DNA from: a virus
Virus record (IMG/VR): IMGVR_UViG_3300030104_006434
Coordinates: 1-31,636 of that record
Direction: 5' to 3' (one strand)
DNA: 31,636 nt
Made by a program: the position numbers and the translations under genes. Of the stretch, positions 22,816-29,774 are shown piece after piece. Within the stretch, counting starts at the first letter, position 1. Each line of letters begins with the position of its first letter. The notes beneath the pieces were generated by a model. It ran no database searches, had not been told where the DNA came from, and saw nothing but the letters and a program-made list of their open reading frames with translations.

Positions 22816-23584
22816 TAATAGCCTCCTTTTTAATGACTGTTTTTATTGTTGATTTTTTAATTATTCTTGTTGGTGAATCGCAATGAGATATATAAGGACA
22901 ATAACCTCTGCATTCCCAAGGGTAAGCAGGTGTCATGTCGTTTAATGCGGGTTTTTCACCATCATAGGCAAATAGTCTTTGCCAATATTCTTGTGCAATA
23001 TCAATAAAGTCTAATGGAGCTTCCATAATCTGCATATTGCCATTATCTTTATTAAAGTATGCATTTGCCATATATACCACTTCATCACAGAACTTTTTTG
23101 TATCATTTAAAAGCCAAGCATATGTGCCTAGCTGAAATTGATAATTGGTTGCTGGATTTGGGTCAGGCTTTCTGCCGAATAGCATTTTGTATTTATAACT
23201 ATTTGCAGTTTTAATATCGTATAAATATCCTTTTTTTGTTGATTTATCTACAAAAAGAACATCAAAATGTCCACTAATAGGGTGGATGGGATGAACAATA
23301 TGTTCTTCTGTATAAGTTTCAGCACTAATATTTTGATCTTTGAACCAATGAACTGCTTTTTCTACTTCAGCACCAAAGATTGTTCCAAAGTTCATTACTC
23401 GAAGACTTTTAACTGCAGTTTCATCTTGAGGAGTATTGTTAACAGAAAACCAATGTTTCCGTAAACACATACCTGCTCCACTAGCACTATATCTGCCATT
23501 AGAGTCTTTACTACGCTGAATTTGATTCTTTGCTTGTAAATGCAATAAATACTTATCAAAAATCTCTATCGGATTATGATTCAT
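22808..23584 (-). CDS. Cas4/RecB-like 4Fe-4S PD-(D/E)XK exonuclease (258 aa)
   Basis: Nuclease motifs are in order: E75 (GAEVEKAV), D108 (ISGHFD), D123-I-K125 (YLYDIKTA) and the QxxxY motif Q151...Y155. A first cysteine, C40 in GAGMCLRKHW, and three near the C-terminus, C225, C229 and C235 (CRGYCPYISHC), form the ligand set of an iron-sulphur cluster as in Cas4 and AddB-type nucleases. It probably resects DNA ends to give single strands for the neighbouring Rad52-like protein. There is no CRISPR array or other cas gene, so this is a phage recombination nuclease, not an adaptation protein. Starts at ATG 23584, overlapping the upstream gene by 11 bases. Confidence 0.85.
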   Translation of the reverse strand: MNHNPIEIFDKYLLHLQAKNQIQRSKDSNGRYSASGAGMCLRKHWFSVNNTPQDETAVKSLRVMNFGTIFGAEVEKAVHWFKDQNISAETYTEEHIVHPIHPISGHFDVLFVDKSTKKGYLYDIKTANSYKYKMLFGRKPDPNPATNYQFQLGTYAWLLNDTKKFCDEVVYMANAYFNKDNGNMQIMEAPLDFIDIAQEYWQRLFAYDGEKPALNDMTPAYPWECRGYCPYISHCDSPTRIIKKSTIKTVIKKEAISV

Positions 23585-23840
23585 GATTTACTTTTTTAAG
23601 TAGCTCTATAGTATCTGTTTGTTTTTTTAATTCTTTAAAGACATTTGGATCATCACAATCAGCAAGAATAGTAGAAGCAGTAGTTTTACTTACAAACAAT
23701 GTTTTTGCTTGAAAATTGTTTGGTTCTTCTTTGCCTTCTATCGTTAAGCAATGCCTATCTAAATCATAAGGATGAAATGTAATTTTAACTGCAACTTTAT
23801 CCTCAATAATTTCATTTGTTACATCATCTAATATTTTCAC
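23574..23840 (-). CDS. hypothetical protein (88 aa)
   Basis: GTG start at 23840 with GGAGG five bases upstream. It begins MKILDDVTNEIIEDKVAVKI and is acidic, with a beta-rich first half and a helical end (ELKKQTDTIELLKKVNHES). It overlaps the gene before and the nuclease after, inside the recombination module. No family recognised. Confidence 0.7.
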   Translation of the reverse strand: MKILDDVTNEIIEDKVAVKITFHPYDLDRHCLTIEGKEEPNNFQAKTLFVSKTTASTILADCDDPNVFKELKKQTDTIELLKKVNHES

Positions 23841-24261
23841 GATTACCTCCTAATAATACGTTTGTAGCAGAATTGATTTGACGAACATTGTTTTTTTTAT
23901 TAAGAACATACGTTTTCATCTTTCCTGCCATTTTTTGTTTGTATTTGTAATTTGAACCTCTCAGTTCAGGGTGTGATTCCATTACCAATCTTTTTGCTCT
24001 AGTAATAGATGAGAATGACTTGATTCTTTTATTATGTAATAATTCAAAGAAGTCATTTACTGTCATTGGTTTTCCGACAGATGGTCGAAAAGAAGGAATA
24101 GTTTCCTGATAATATTTAAAACATAAATATGCATCACTATTCCTTGTTTGAGGTACAGTATGAAGAATGTCTTTTACTTTATCATAAATGACATTTACTT
24201 GTTTTGTAATTAAGAGATTTACTTGATTAGAGTTGTTCTCCGTTTTGTCTGTTGCTTTCAT
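23824..24261 (-). CDS. hypothetical phage early protein (145 aa)
   Basis: Contains SITRAKRLVMESHPELRG (about 84-101), a segment I know from hypothetical phage proteins, preceded by SDAYLCFKYYQE and followed by a basic tail. It could bind DNA; function unknown. Its first codons (AAAGCAACAGACAAAAC) repeat the recurrent intergenic motif, here as coding sequence for KATDK. It overlaps the preceding 74-aa gene by 35 bases and the next gene by 17. Confidence 0.7.
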   Translation of the reverse strand: MKATDKTENNSNQVNLLITKQVNVIYDKVKDILHTVPQTRNSDAYLCFKYYQETIPSFRPSVGKPMTVNDFFELLHNKRIKSFSSITRAKRLVMESHPELRGSNYKYKQKMAGKMKTYVLNKKNNVRQINSATNVLLGGNRENIR

Positions 24262-24451
24262 GGTATCTTTTTATTCCTTGTCTATTTTTATTTACTTTTC
24301 TGGTTTTATGTATGATATAATTTGCTTTTTCTCGTAATTCGTAGTTTTCTTTTGTATTTGGAATAGCGTCTTTTAATTCATCAACTACAGATACAATTTT
24401 TTGCACTGTTTTTGAAGATAAAAGCGTTACATCTAGATTTGGTTTATACAT
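24227..24451 (-). CDS. hypothetical protein (74 aa)
   Basis: ATG 24451 with AAAGGA about eight bases upstream. Helical and charged (LRDKA-type heptads; ELREKANYIIHKTRKVNKNR), with a basic C-terminal third. First gene of a unit that runs to the DUF932 gene, directly downstream of the best sigma70-like promoter in the window. Family unknown. Confidence 0.65.
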   Translation of the reverse strand: MYKPNLDVTLLSSKTVQKIVSVVDELKDAIPNTKENYELREKANYIIHKTRKVNKNRQGIKRYHESNRQNGEQL

Positions 24452-24486
24452 AATATTCCTTTGATTTGCCTCCGAAGAGAAAGTAG

Positions 24487-24515
24487 TTATAAAAGAGCCT
24501 GTTGCTTGGTGTAAA
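24487..24515 (-). promoter_or_regulatory. sigma70-like promoter containing motif AAGCAACAG, copy C
   Basis: The minus strand reads TTTACA (24515-24510), a 17-base spacer holding CCAAGCAACAGG, then TTATAA (24492-24487). This is a near-consensus promoter about 36 bases before ATG 24451. ATTTACAMCAAGCAACAG is shared with the copy at 28718. The motif therefore lies in a promoter spacer here. Confidence 0.6.
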
Positions 24516-24563
24516 TTTACTAAATTCTCCTCGGAAAAGCTATTTTGTTGCAGTTACAAATAA

Positions 24564-24642
24564 AAGGGTAGACCACGCTTAACAAATTCAATATTTGTAT
24601 TAACGGAAAGGAGATATGGTGGTTTTAGCCGTAACTACCCTT
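24564..24642 (-). ncRNA. candidate structured RNA element after the ParB-like gene
   Basis: On the minus strand AAGGGTAG (24642-24635) pairs with CTACCCTT (24571-24564), followed by TTTTA. Inside, ACCAC pairs with GTGGT (24623-24619 with 24576-24572 when read in plus), TTACGG can pair with CCGTTA, and ACAAAT with ATTTGT; some of these helices cross. It starts seven bases after the stop of the ParB-like gene. It may be a terminator, a 3'-end protecting structure or a small RNA. Confidence 0.35.
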
Positions 24643-24648
24643 ATGTAT

Positions 24649-26352
24649 TTATGAACTATATGTTGCTAATGAATTGTTACCGCTTCCTAGGTTTGTTAAG
24701 ACTAGTTCAAAGAACGGTATATCGTCCCAATCAATAGAGGCAGCTCGATCAACATATTCAGCTTTTGTTTTTAGCATATTATTAGCAGTAATTACTGCTA
24801 ATTCATCTTTAGTAAAAACTTTGAAATATTCTTTACGAACTTCTTCATCTTTTTTAAAGACTTCAGCTAAAACTTCTTTGCATTCAGTTTGTTCTTGTAA
24901 TTTCAATAACATATCCAATTCTGCAAAATCAGCACTTCCATAATTAAGCTTAAACCATTCTTCAGACATTGCAGTTATTAATGTATCATTATTAAGGTCA
25001 CCACCATCTTCATGTTTTAACTCTCTAATTGGATAATACTCATTTTTTTCCAAGCGATAAGGAGTATACATTTGAAGTTCATTACCTAAATCAATAAGTA
25101 TCCATTTAACAACAATATTCATTCCTTTAGAATCTTTCATTGTTGGAGAAATGACTTTTAATATATGGTCTTTAATAAAAGGATAAGCCCATTTATTAAG
25201 TTTATTGTATTTAAGAGCATGAGGGTCTTTTGGCTCTGCATCGTAATCATCTTTGATAATGACTTCATCAGTAACTTCATTTTCTTCTGGTTCATCAAGG
25301 TATAATTGCGGTTCAAATACATTGCCATTCCAACCTTTAATGATTACATCTTTTAATGCATGACTAGTATGCTTTTTTACTTTTGATTTAAATGTACTCA
25401 TTTTATTCTCAAATGAAAAGGATACATGCCAATCACCATAGCCACCATCATCGGTTACATTGTTATCTTTTAAGAATTGACCGACTTCTGTTTCATTAAA
25501 GAATACTTCTACAAGAAATTTCCAATCTTGACAGAACTGTGCATCTGCAAATTCTTCAAATAGAGCATTTTGATAGGTGTATTTAACATCATGTTTCTTT
25601 TCATATTCTCTGAATGTCTTTTCACCAATAACATCACAGATAAATTTCCATTCGCTTTCATTGGTCCTTAATCGAGCAGATAATCTAGCAAAGAACTCTT
25701 CTTGATTATCTTCATCACCATAACAATCATAATCATTGATTAATTCAGCGATATGTTCATCAGTAATTGATTCATCTTCATCTAAATGAGTATAATCATT
25801 AACCATTTCTGTTAATTCATTTTCTTGAAAATTAATAGGAGATTTAGAGATTTCAGTTAAGAATGTAGGCATTGATTCAGCTTTACTTATTCCATGATCT
25901 TTAAAGAATGTTTTAATCCAAGGATGTAAGTTGCAAAATGCTAATGCAGTATCTACCCATGCTACACTTTTACCAAACATTGCAGATAATTGCTTTCTAG
26001 TATTAATAATACCTTTATCTATCATCTGTTGTATGGCAAAAGAAGCATCTAAATGAGACATTCCAACTGTAAACATATTTGTAGACAATTGTTTTGTTAC
26101 ATCATCGATTTCTCCATTGCTTTCAAATGCAGGAATTTCTGTTAACTTTAAATCCTTTGCAATTGATAGGCGTTGATGCCCATTTATGACGACAAATTCG
26201 CCCTTATCGTTCTTTCTATAACTAATTGGGGTTAGGATACCAACTTTCTTAATATTGCCTTTTAAGGCTTTATATTCAGCTGATTTCTTATCAGTTCCAT
26301 TTACTCTGACATTACCTTCAGAAATAAACTTGTCTGTTGCTATTTGATTCAT
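24649..26352 (-). CDS. ParB N-terminal domain protein (567 aa)
   Basis: Residues about 1-75 are a ParB/Srx-like domain (KKVGILTPISYRKNDKGEF, then VINGHQRLSIAKDL with G58-H59-Q60-R61 in the nucleotide-binding box). A helix-turn-helix follows (TRKQLSAMFGKSVAWVDTAL, 119-138). The remaining 400 residues are acidic and unrecognised, with an EKKHD...FE-type helical region and a long low-similarity tail. In plasmids such proteins bind centromere-like sites with CTP; in phages they also serve as regulators or nuclease-like DNA-binding proteins. No ParA partner is visible, so partitioning is not supported. ATG 26352 with GGAAAC upstream; it overlaps the previous gene by four bases. Confidence 0.8.
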   Translation of the reverse strand: MNQIATDKFISEGNVRVNGTDKKSAEYKALKGNIKKVGILTPISYRKNDKGEFVVINGHQRLSIAKDLKLTEIPAFESNGEIDDVTKQLSTNMFTVGMSHLDASFAIQQMIDKGIINTRKQLSAMFGKSVAWVDTALAFCNLHPWIKTFFKDHGISKAESMPTFLTEISKSPINFQENELTEMVNDYTHLDEDESITDEHIAELINDYDCYGDEDNQEEFFARLSARLRTNESEWKFICDVIGEKTFREYEKKHDVKYTYQNALFEEFADAQFCQDWKFLVEVFFNETEVGQFLKDNNVTDDGGYGDWHVSFSFENKMSTFKSKVKKHTSHALKDVIIKGWNGNVFEPQLYLDEPEENEVTDEVIIKDDYDAEPKDPHALKYNKLNKWAYPFIKDHILKVISPTMKDSKGMNIVVKWILIDLGNELQMYTPYRLEKNEYYPIRELKHEDGGDLNNDTLITAMSEEWFKLNYGSADFAELDMLLKLQEQTECKEVLAEVFKKDEEVRKEYFKVFTKDELAVITANNMLKTKAEYVDRAASIDWDDIPFFELVLTNLGSGNNSLATYSS

Positions 26353-26567
26353 TTTGTTTCCTTTTCTTCCTTTAACTCTTCTATTGTTTTACAAGTATAT
26401 TCATAATTCAAGAAATTGTATATATCTCCTGAAATAAGACCATTACTTTTTAGTTTATATGCTTTATCTACAACCTTTTTACGTTCACTTTCAGCTTCTT
26501 CAAGCTTTTTATAAACATCAAGGTTATTTTCAAGCAGATTTTTGTTTAATTGGCTCTGTTTGTCCAT
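26349..26567 (-). CDS. small coiled-coil protein (72 aa)
   Basis: Starts at ATG 26567 (MDKQSQLNKNLLENNLDVYK), chosen because GGAGAG lies three to eight bases upstream; a longer frame from 26621 would include that signal. Highly charged helix with heptads (KKLEEAESERKKVVDKAYKL) and an EKEETK-like tail. Overlaps the genes on both sides. Function unknown. Confidence 0.65.
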   Translation of the reverse strand: MDKQSQLNKNLLENNLDVYKKLEEAESERKKVVDKAYKLKSNGLISGDIYNFLNYEYTCKTIEELKEEKETK

Positions 26568-26760
26568 TTTCTCTCCTTTTTTTATGTTCTTTTGTTGCAT
26601 TGCAATGAAAAAAGAAAGCATCTATGATAATTGTCATCATATGTGGGCTTAATCCTTTTTCATCCATAATTCTCGTAGCTTCTTGGTCGATTGCTTCATG
26701 TAAATCTTCAAATACATCTTCTGCAATTGCATCAACCATAATATCATGTTCTGTTATCAT
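26530..26760 (-). CDS. hypothetical acidic protein (76 aa)
   Basis: ATG 26760 with GGGAGG about nine bases upstream. The first 45 residues are acidic and helical (VDAIAEDVFEDLHEAIDQEA), then a hydrophobic MMTIIIDAFFFHC stretch and a basic tail (KEHKKRRENG). It overlaps the upstream DUF2958-like gene by 17 bases. No family recognised. Confidence 0.6.
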   Translation of the reverse strand: MITEHDIMVDAIAEDVFEDLHEAIDQEATRIMDEKGLSPHMMTIIIDAFFFHCNATKEHKKRRENGQTEPIKQKSA

Positions 26761-27019
26761 GAATACTGCCTCCCATTGGATATTTTTTCTTTATTTCTCT
26801 ATATTTTGTTGGTTTAAACTCTTTATTAAGCCTTGCACCTGCTTCAACGATCTCTGGAAGCAGAAAAGAACCTAATTCATTGTATAAACCAACTACATAT
26901 CCATAATAATGGAGTCCATCTTGACTCATTACAAACCATTGCCACCCTGATAGGTGATAATAATGCTTATGTATAGTAGGATTTGCCTCATTTTCAATTT
27001 CAGCTAGTTTTGGTATCAT
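26744..27019 (-). CDS. DUF2958-like protein (91 aa)
   Basis: IPKLAEIENEANPTIHKHYY, GWQWFVMSQDG, YYGYVVGLYNELGSFLLPEI reproduce the DUF2958 pattern (W-x-W-x-V, then F/Y-G-x-V-x-G, then ELG-x-x-x-L-x-E-L). The family occurs in plasmids and phages and has no established function. Normal length. It overlaps both neighbours by about 20 bases. The ribosome binding site is only purine-rich. Confidence 0.7.
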   Translation of the reverse strand: MIPKLAEIENEANPTIHKHYYHLSGWQWFVMSQDGLHYYGYVVGLYNELGSFLLPEIVEAGARLNKEFKPTKYREIKKKYPMGGSIHDNRT

Positions 27020-27215
27020 TTTTTCTTTCTCTTTCTTGTAATTCTATTAATTCTAATATTTTTGCTGTCATATAGATAATTCCGTCAAGTAATTCTTCAA
27101 GCGTCTCAATTAACCAATCTCGACCATCATGTACATTTAAATCATCGGGATATTCTCTTTTTCCATGTTCAAGTCTTTCTTGAACTAGTTTTACGATTTT
27201 TTTATTGTATTTCAT
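27000..27215 (-). CDS. small helical protein, possibly MazG/NTP-PPase-like (71 aa)
   Basis: ATG 27215 with GGAG seven bases upstream. The sequence has HGKREYPDDLNVHDGRDWL followed by EELLDGIIYMTAKILEL, an E-E-x-x-D helix like those in all-alpha NTP pyrophosphohydrolases that remove unwanted nucleotides. The protein is shorter than typical MazG domains, so the match is tentative. Coupled to neighbours on both sides. Confidence 0.5.
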   Translation of the reverse strand: MKYNKKIVKLVQERLEHGKREYPDDLNVHDGRDWLIETLEELLDGIIYMTAKILELIELQERERKNDTKTS

Positions 27216-27372
27216 TTAATGACTCCATATAATTATCCCAACCACCTGCTTGTGTACATTTCACGCAATCACAATGAATAATACTACCACCATCTTCGCT
27301 GAAGGATACATCCCACCCAGGACAATCAGTTTTATTAACAGTTTTTTTAAGTTTTACCTTTTTAGTTTTCAT
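27202..27372 (-). CDS. small Cys-rich protein (56 aa)
   Basis: Read directly from the sequence: it begins MKTKKVKLKKTVNKTDCPGW and contains HCDCVKC (Cys34, Cys36, Cys39) with Cys17, enough for one zinc site. Starts at ATG 27372, inside the last codons of the preceding gene, and runs 14 bases into the next. The basic N-terminus would suit nucleic-acid contact. Family unknown. Confidence 0.6.
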   Translation of the reverse strand: MKTKKVKLKKTVNKTDCPGWDVSFSEDGGSIIHCDCVKCTQAGGWDNYMESLNEIQ

Positions 27373-27802
27373 TTTCTATATCCATTTTTTTTGCTTCATC
27401 TTCAATAAATTGATACCAATCACGAATTTCTCTTTCTTTTAGAAGTGTTTGGTATAGCCAATAAACTTTATTGTGAGAGTCAGAATATTCTAATACAGGA
27501 ACAAATTCAGGGTCATCATTATTTAACCATCTTTCTTCTTCTTGTTCTAGTGCCAAACAAGCCCCGTCTCCACGTGGAGCAAAAGGACCCATCCAAATAT
27601 TATTCATTACTTCTAGTTTATAAAAAGCGGTGTCAATGAGTTTATTTCCCCAATTTCTTTCAAAATAAGCAATTGCATTATTTAAATGGCTTTCTTCCAT
27701 ATCCATTACTCTTAATGGAGGTTCATTTTTAGGATGCCACATTGTAATTGCTCTTTTATGGATTTCAGGTATTTTATCTTCTATATCATTTATAATTAGC
27801 AT
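27362..27802 (-). CDS. hypothetical protein (146 aa)
   Basis: ATG 27802 (MLIINDIEDKIPEIH) is preferred because GGAG lies seven bases upstream; ATG 27817 would add five residues that cover that signal. Acidic, aromatic-rich protein (NNIWMGPFAPRGDGACLALE, then VYWLYQTLLKEREIRDWYQF). No recognised domain. In operon with one-base spacing from the previous gene. Confidence 0.65.
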   Translation of the reverse strand: MLIINDIEDKIPEIHKRAITMWHPKNEPPLRVMDMEESHLNNAIAYFERNWGNKLIDTAFYKLEVMNNIWMGPFAPRGDGACLALEQEEERWLNNDDPEFVPVLEYSDSHNKVYWLYQTLLKEREIRDWYQFIEDEAKKMDIENEN

Positions 27803-27803
27803 T

Positions 27804-28205
27804 TTATAACTCCGCATCTAAATAAATGGTGTCTTCATCAGGATATTTTATAAAATATTCTAAAAGCTCTATTCCTAATAACCAATCAGCGTAATCACCT
27901 ATTATATTTCTAGCTACATCTTCATTTTTACAGTTTAATCCATAATTTTTAAAATATAATTGGAGTTCTTCTGTGTTATAGCAGATTTTTTGTTCAAAGA
28001 ATGAATGTGCTGCTTCAAGATATAGACCCATTTTATTTTCAATTTCTATTAATCTATTTAAGATAATAGGCTTGTTTTCTATTTTATATGGAATTTCACT
28101 TGGTTCAGGTTCATATTGTTCTGCACCAAATTGTTCATGAGCATTGCTTGGTTGAACGGCAAACCAAAATTTGCCTTCTACATCACCGTTATAATATCTT
28201 CCCAT
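27804..28205 (-). CDS. conserved hypothetical protein MGRYYNGD-type (133 aa)
   Basis: The N-terminus MGRYYNGDVEGKFWFAVQPS is a pattern I have seen in hypothetical proteins of varied phages and bacteria. The rest is helical and acidic. ATG 28205 with GGGGG about eight bases upstream. Function unknown. It overlaps the basic 38-aa gene before it by 17 bases. Confidence 0.7.
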   Translation of the reverse strand: MGRYYNGDVEGKFWFAVQPSNAHEQFGAEQYEPEPSEIPYKIENKPIILNRLIEIENKMGLYLEAAHSFFEQKICYNTEELQLYFKNYGLNCKNEDVARNIIGDYADWLLGIELLEYFIKYPDEDTIYLDAEL

Positions 28206-28305
28206 TATTTTTCCCCCTTTTTATTTTTTTTTCTTCACGTTTTCTTCTTTTAATTTCTTCGTGTTTCTTTCGTCTATTTATTTTATTCTGTTTAGCTTGT
28301 CTCAT
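28189..28305 (-). CDS. very basic micropeptide (38 aa)
   Basis: Starts MRQAKQNKINRRKKHEEIKR and continues RKREEKKIKRGKNNGKIL: over half the residues are Lys, Arg or Glu. GGAG lies six bases before the ATG and it overlaps the 55-aa gene upstream. A short helical nucleic-acid-binding peptide is plausible. Low complexity in AT-rich DNA leaves some doubt that it is translated. Confidence 0.45.
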   Translation of the reverse strand: MRQAKQNKINRRKKHEEIKRRKREEKKIKRGKNNGKIL

Positions 28306-28459
28306 TGTTCACTCCATAAATCGCATTGTATTCTTTTTTAGCTATTTTTATTGGCATCCCATTTGAAAGGGTAAACTTCCAATTTTTACCGCTACTACAT
28401 TTAGTTTGATGTATTTTATTATCTTCTCTGATTAGTTTAACTATGATTAGTCTTGACAT
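28292..28459 (-). CDS. hypothetical protein (55 aa)
   Basis: Read directly: MSRLIIVKLIREDNKIHQTK at the start, KIAKKEYNAIYGVNNETS at the end. The ATG overlaps the upstream stop (TAATG) and GGGAG lies about 11 bases before it; the stop overlaps the micropeptide gene. Beta-rich N-terminus, one cysteine. Family unknown. Confidence 0.6.
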   Translation of the reverse strand: MSRLIIVKLIREDNKIHQTKCSSGKNWKFTLSNGMPIKIAKKEYNAIYGVNNETS

Positions 28460-28695
28460 TATTTTATTCTCCCTTGGTTTGTTTTTTTGTTTACTAGTAG
28501 ATCAAAACACTTATTACAGAATTCCCATTCATGCATTTCAGTTTCAGGGTAATATGTTCTGCAATTATTACATTGTATTTTGACATCTAGCTTATTTTGT
28601 AACTCTGTTGCTTTTTTATTGATTTTACGGTAGTAATACATTTCCCATGCTAATGGCACAAGAATGATTCCACCTAGTATTGCTATTGCTGTCAT
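28459..28695 (-). CDS. membrane-anchored zinc-ribbon protein (78 aa)
   Basis: Residues 2-18 (TAIAILGGIILVPLAWE) are a single hydrophobic helix, followed by a charged linker and CNNC (42-45) ... CNKC (60-63), a classical four-cysteine ribbon. The topology suggests an inner-membrane protein with a cytoplasmic zinc domain. AAAGGA lies about eight bases before the ATG, and the recurrent motif at 28718-28726 is only 22 bases upstream. First gene of a long unit ending with the ParB-like gene. Confidence 0.65.
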   Translation of the reverse strand: MTAIAILGGIILVPLAWEMYYYRKINKKATELQNKLDVKIQCNNCRTYYPETEMHEWEFCNKCFDLLVNKKTNQGRIK

Positions 28696-28717
28696 TGGTT
28701 TGTTCCTTTGGTTTTAT

Positions 28718-28776
28718 CTGTTGCTTGTTGTAAATCTTGGGGCAATCGGATGTATGCGGAATCCATAGACTGCCCC
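28718..28776 (-). promoter_or_regulatory. recurrent motif AAGCAACAG with hairpin, copy B
   Basis: The minus strand reads hairpin GGGGCA/TGCCCC (28776-28739, with inner GGAT/ATCC), then AAGATTTACAAC, then AAGCAACAGATAAAACC. TTTACA has the same spacing to the motif as in the promoter at 24487-24515, but no clear -10 box follows before the gene at 28695. Confidence 0.5.
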
Positions 28777-28798
28777 TTGGGGATGCGTAACTTGTACG

Positions 28799-29017
28799 CT
28801 AAAATATTTTGCAACACTTTTTATTTTTTTTACCACTATCACAAGGACAAGGCTCATTTCGTCCTACTTTTTGTGTCGCTCTTTTATATGGTGTTTTATT
28901 ATAACTATTGAGCCATATTTCGTAATATTTATAACCACCTAATAATCTGATGAACTCTCCAAGACTACTTGCAACTTCTTTATCATAAGGTCTTTTATTA
29001 GTATTGTGTGATTTCAT
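28799..29017 (-). CDS. SEC-C motif protein (72 aa)
   Basis: The C-terminus [20 protein letters not shown] is the SEC-C zinc-binding motif known from the SecA tail (CxC...CC). The N-terminal half ([20 protein letters not shown]) is helical. I chose ATG 29017 (GGAAC four bases upstream); ATG 29041 would add eight residues. SEC-C tails usually mediate protein or ribosome contact; the specific target here is unknown. It ends just before the hairpin and motif at 28718-28776. Confidence 0.75.
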   Translation of the reverse strand: MKSHNTNKRPYDKEVASSLGEFIRLLGGYKYYEIWLNSYNKTPYKRATQKVGRNEPCPCDSGKKNKKCCKIF

Positions 29018-29198
29018 TTTGTTCCAATTGATTAATAACATGCTCTAAAACTTCAAGCATAATAAGTCTCGCATCTTCATAGCCACGAACATAATAGTCT
29101 TGAGTTTTTACTCTTTTAATAAAGTCTCTCATCTTTTTTAGGCATTTAACAATATCTTCATTATAATAGATAGTATTTGTGTATTTACCTTTATACAT
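28998..29198 (-). CDS. hypothetical helical protein (66 aa)
   Basis: ATG 29198 ([18 protein letters not shown]) with GGGG five bases upstream. A basic central part ([20 protein letters not shown]) and a helical C-terminus. Overlaps the SEC-C gene by about 20 bases. No family recognised. Confidence 0.6.
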   Translation of the reverse strand: MYKGKYTNTIYYNEDIVKCLKKMRDFIKRVKTQDYYVRGYEDARLIMLEVLEHVINQLEQNEITQY

Positions 29199-29207
29199 TA
29201 TTTCCCC

Positions 29208-29303
29208 TTAATGTGTTTTTATATATAATTGAATTAGGTCTATTATCATCGCAAGGAGTACTATACCTAAGTATGATATGATTATTTTATCTAGCTTACT
29301 CAT
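29208..29303 (-). CDS. small membrane protein (31 aa)
   Basis: MSKLDKIIISYLGIVLLAMI then IDLIQLYIKTH: one transmembrane helix with basic ends. The ATG overlaps the upstream stop (ATGAGTAA) and the next gene begins nine bases after its stop. Tight coupling supports it despite its size. Function unknown. Confidence 0.55.
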   Translation of the reverse strand: MSKLDKIIISYLGIVLLAMIIDLIQLYIKTH

Positions 29304-29481
29304 TTTCTTCCTCTATGATTAGTTTTAATACTTTTTTATAAGCATCAATTTTGCCATCTAATACAGAAACTCCACCAATATCACATCTGTCATATCTATC
29401 ATACCATTCAGATTCTATAAATTCTTTACGTTTTTTTTCCTCTTCATCTAATAAGGCTTGTATTTGTTTTACTAGACTCAT
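29296..29481 (-). CDS. small acidic coiled-coil protein (61 aa)
   Basis: MSLVKQIQALLDEEEKKRKE, then a short Tyr/Asp-rich middle (WYDRYDRCDIGGVS) and a second helix ending EEENE. Strong AGGAGG seven to twelve bases before the ATG, which overlaps the upstream stop (TAATG). Such small helical proteins are common phage early genes; role unknown. Confidence 0.65.
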   Translation of the reverse strand: MSLVKQIQALLDEEEKKRKEFIESEWYDRYDRCDIGGVSVLDGKIDAYKKVLKLIIEEENE

Positions 29482-29600
29482 TATTTAATCCTCCTAATGA
29501 TATATGCCAATGACCAAGTAATAGGTCTAAGTACTACTAGTACTATAACCTTGGCAGTTAGATTGATGATGTTAATTAGTGTTGAAAAGTATGTAGTCAT
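29481..29600 (-). CDS. small membrane protein (39 aa)
   Basis: MTTYFSTLINIINLTAKVIV followed by LVVLRPITWSLAYIIRRIK: hydrophobic throughout, with a basic C-terminus that would stay in the cytoplasm. GGGG lies six bases before ATG 29600 and the stop is coupled to the next gene. It opens the small-gene unit below the element at 29640-29687. A holin-like or host-membrane-modifying role is possible but not shown. Confidence 0.55.
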   Translation of the reverse strand: MTTYFSTLINIINLTAKVIVLVVLRPITWSLAYIIRRIK

Positions 29601-29639
29601 ATTATTCCCCATATTGTTGACTGTTTAATTGATGTGTTA

Positions 29640-29687
29640 CTATATATAATAAATTCTTTGCCTCGTTTGTGTGTGATGGTACGAGGC
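29640..29687 (-). promoter_or_regulatory. hairpin plus TATATA element before the small-gene unit, copy 2
   Basis: On the minus strand GCCTCGT/ACGAGGC (29687-29660, 14-base loop) is followed by AAAGAATTTATTATATATAG. ATTATATATAG is identical to 21583-21573. A hairpin just upstream of an AT-rich start region repeats the arrangement seen at the AAGCAACAG sites. Confidence 0.45.
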
Positions 29688-29754
29688 TAACCACCGTAAT
29701 AGTGTTAAGACATGTGTATATTATTCTCCAAATTTGTGTTTCATTGATAATTTA

Positions 29755-29771
29755 AGCCCCCGAAGGGGGCT
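29755..29771 (-). terminator. hairpin terminator after the first early gene
   Basis: AGCCCCC/GGGGGCT, a perfect 7-bp stem with a 3-base loop, four bases after the stop of the 117-aa gene. The minus-strand tail (TAAATTATC) is a poor U tract, so termination may be partial. Confidence 0.6.
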
Positions 29772-29774
29772 AGG

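Noticed and set aside
22808-23584. Cas4 as evidence of a CRISPR system
   Set aside because: No repeat-spacer array or other cas gene in the window; the nuclease sits with Rad52-like and SSB genes as a recombination module.
24649-26352. ParB as evidence of a plasmid-like partition system
   Set aside because: No ParA ATPase and no array of centromere-like repeats were seen; ParB-domain proteins are common in phages without partitioning.
26336-26352. Further copy of the AAGCAACAG motif at the ParB-like gene start
   Set aside because: The sequence there is TAGCAACAGACAAG, mismatched in the first base and inside codons for IATDK; treated as coding coincidence.
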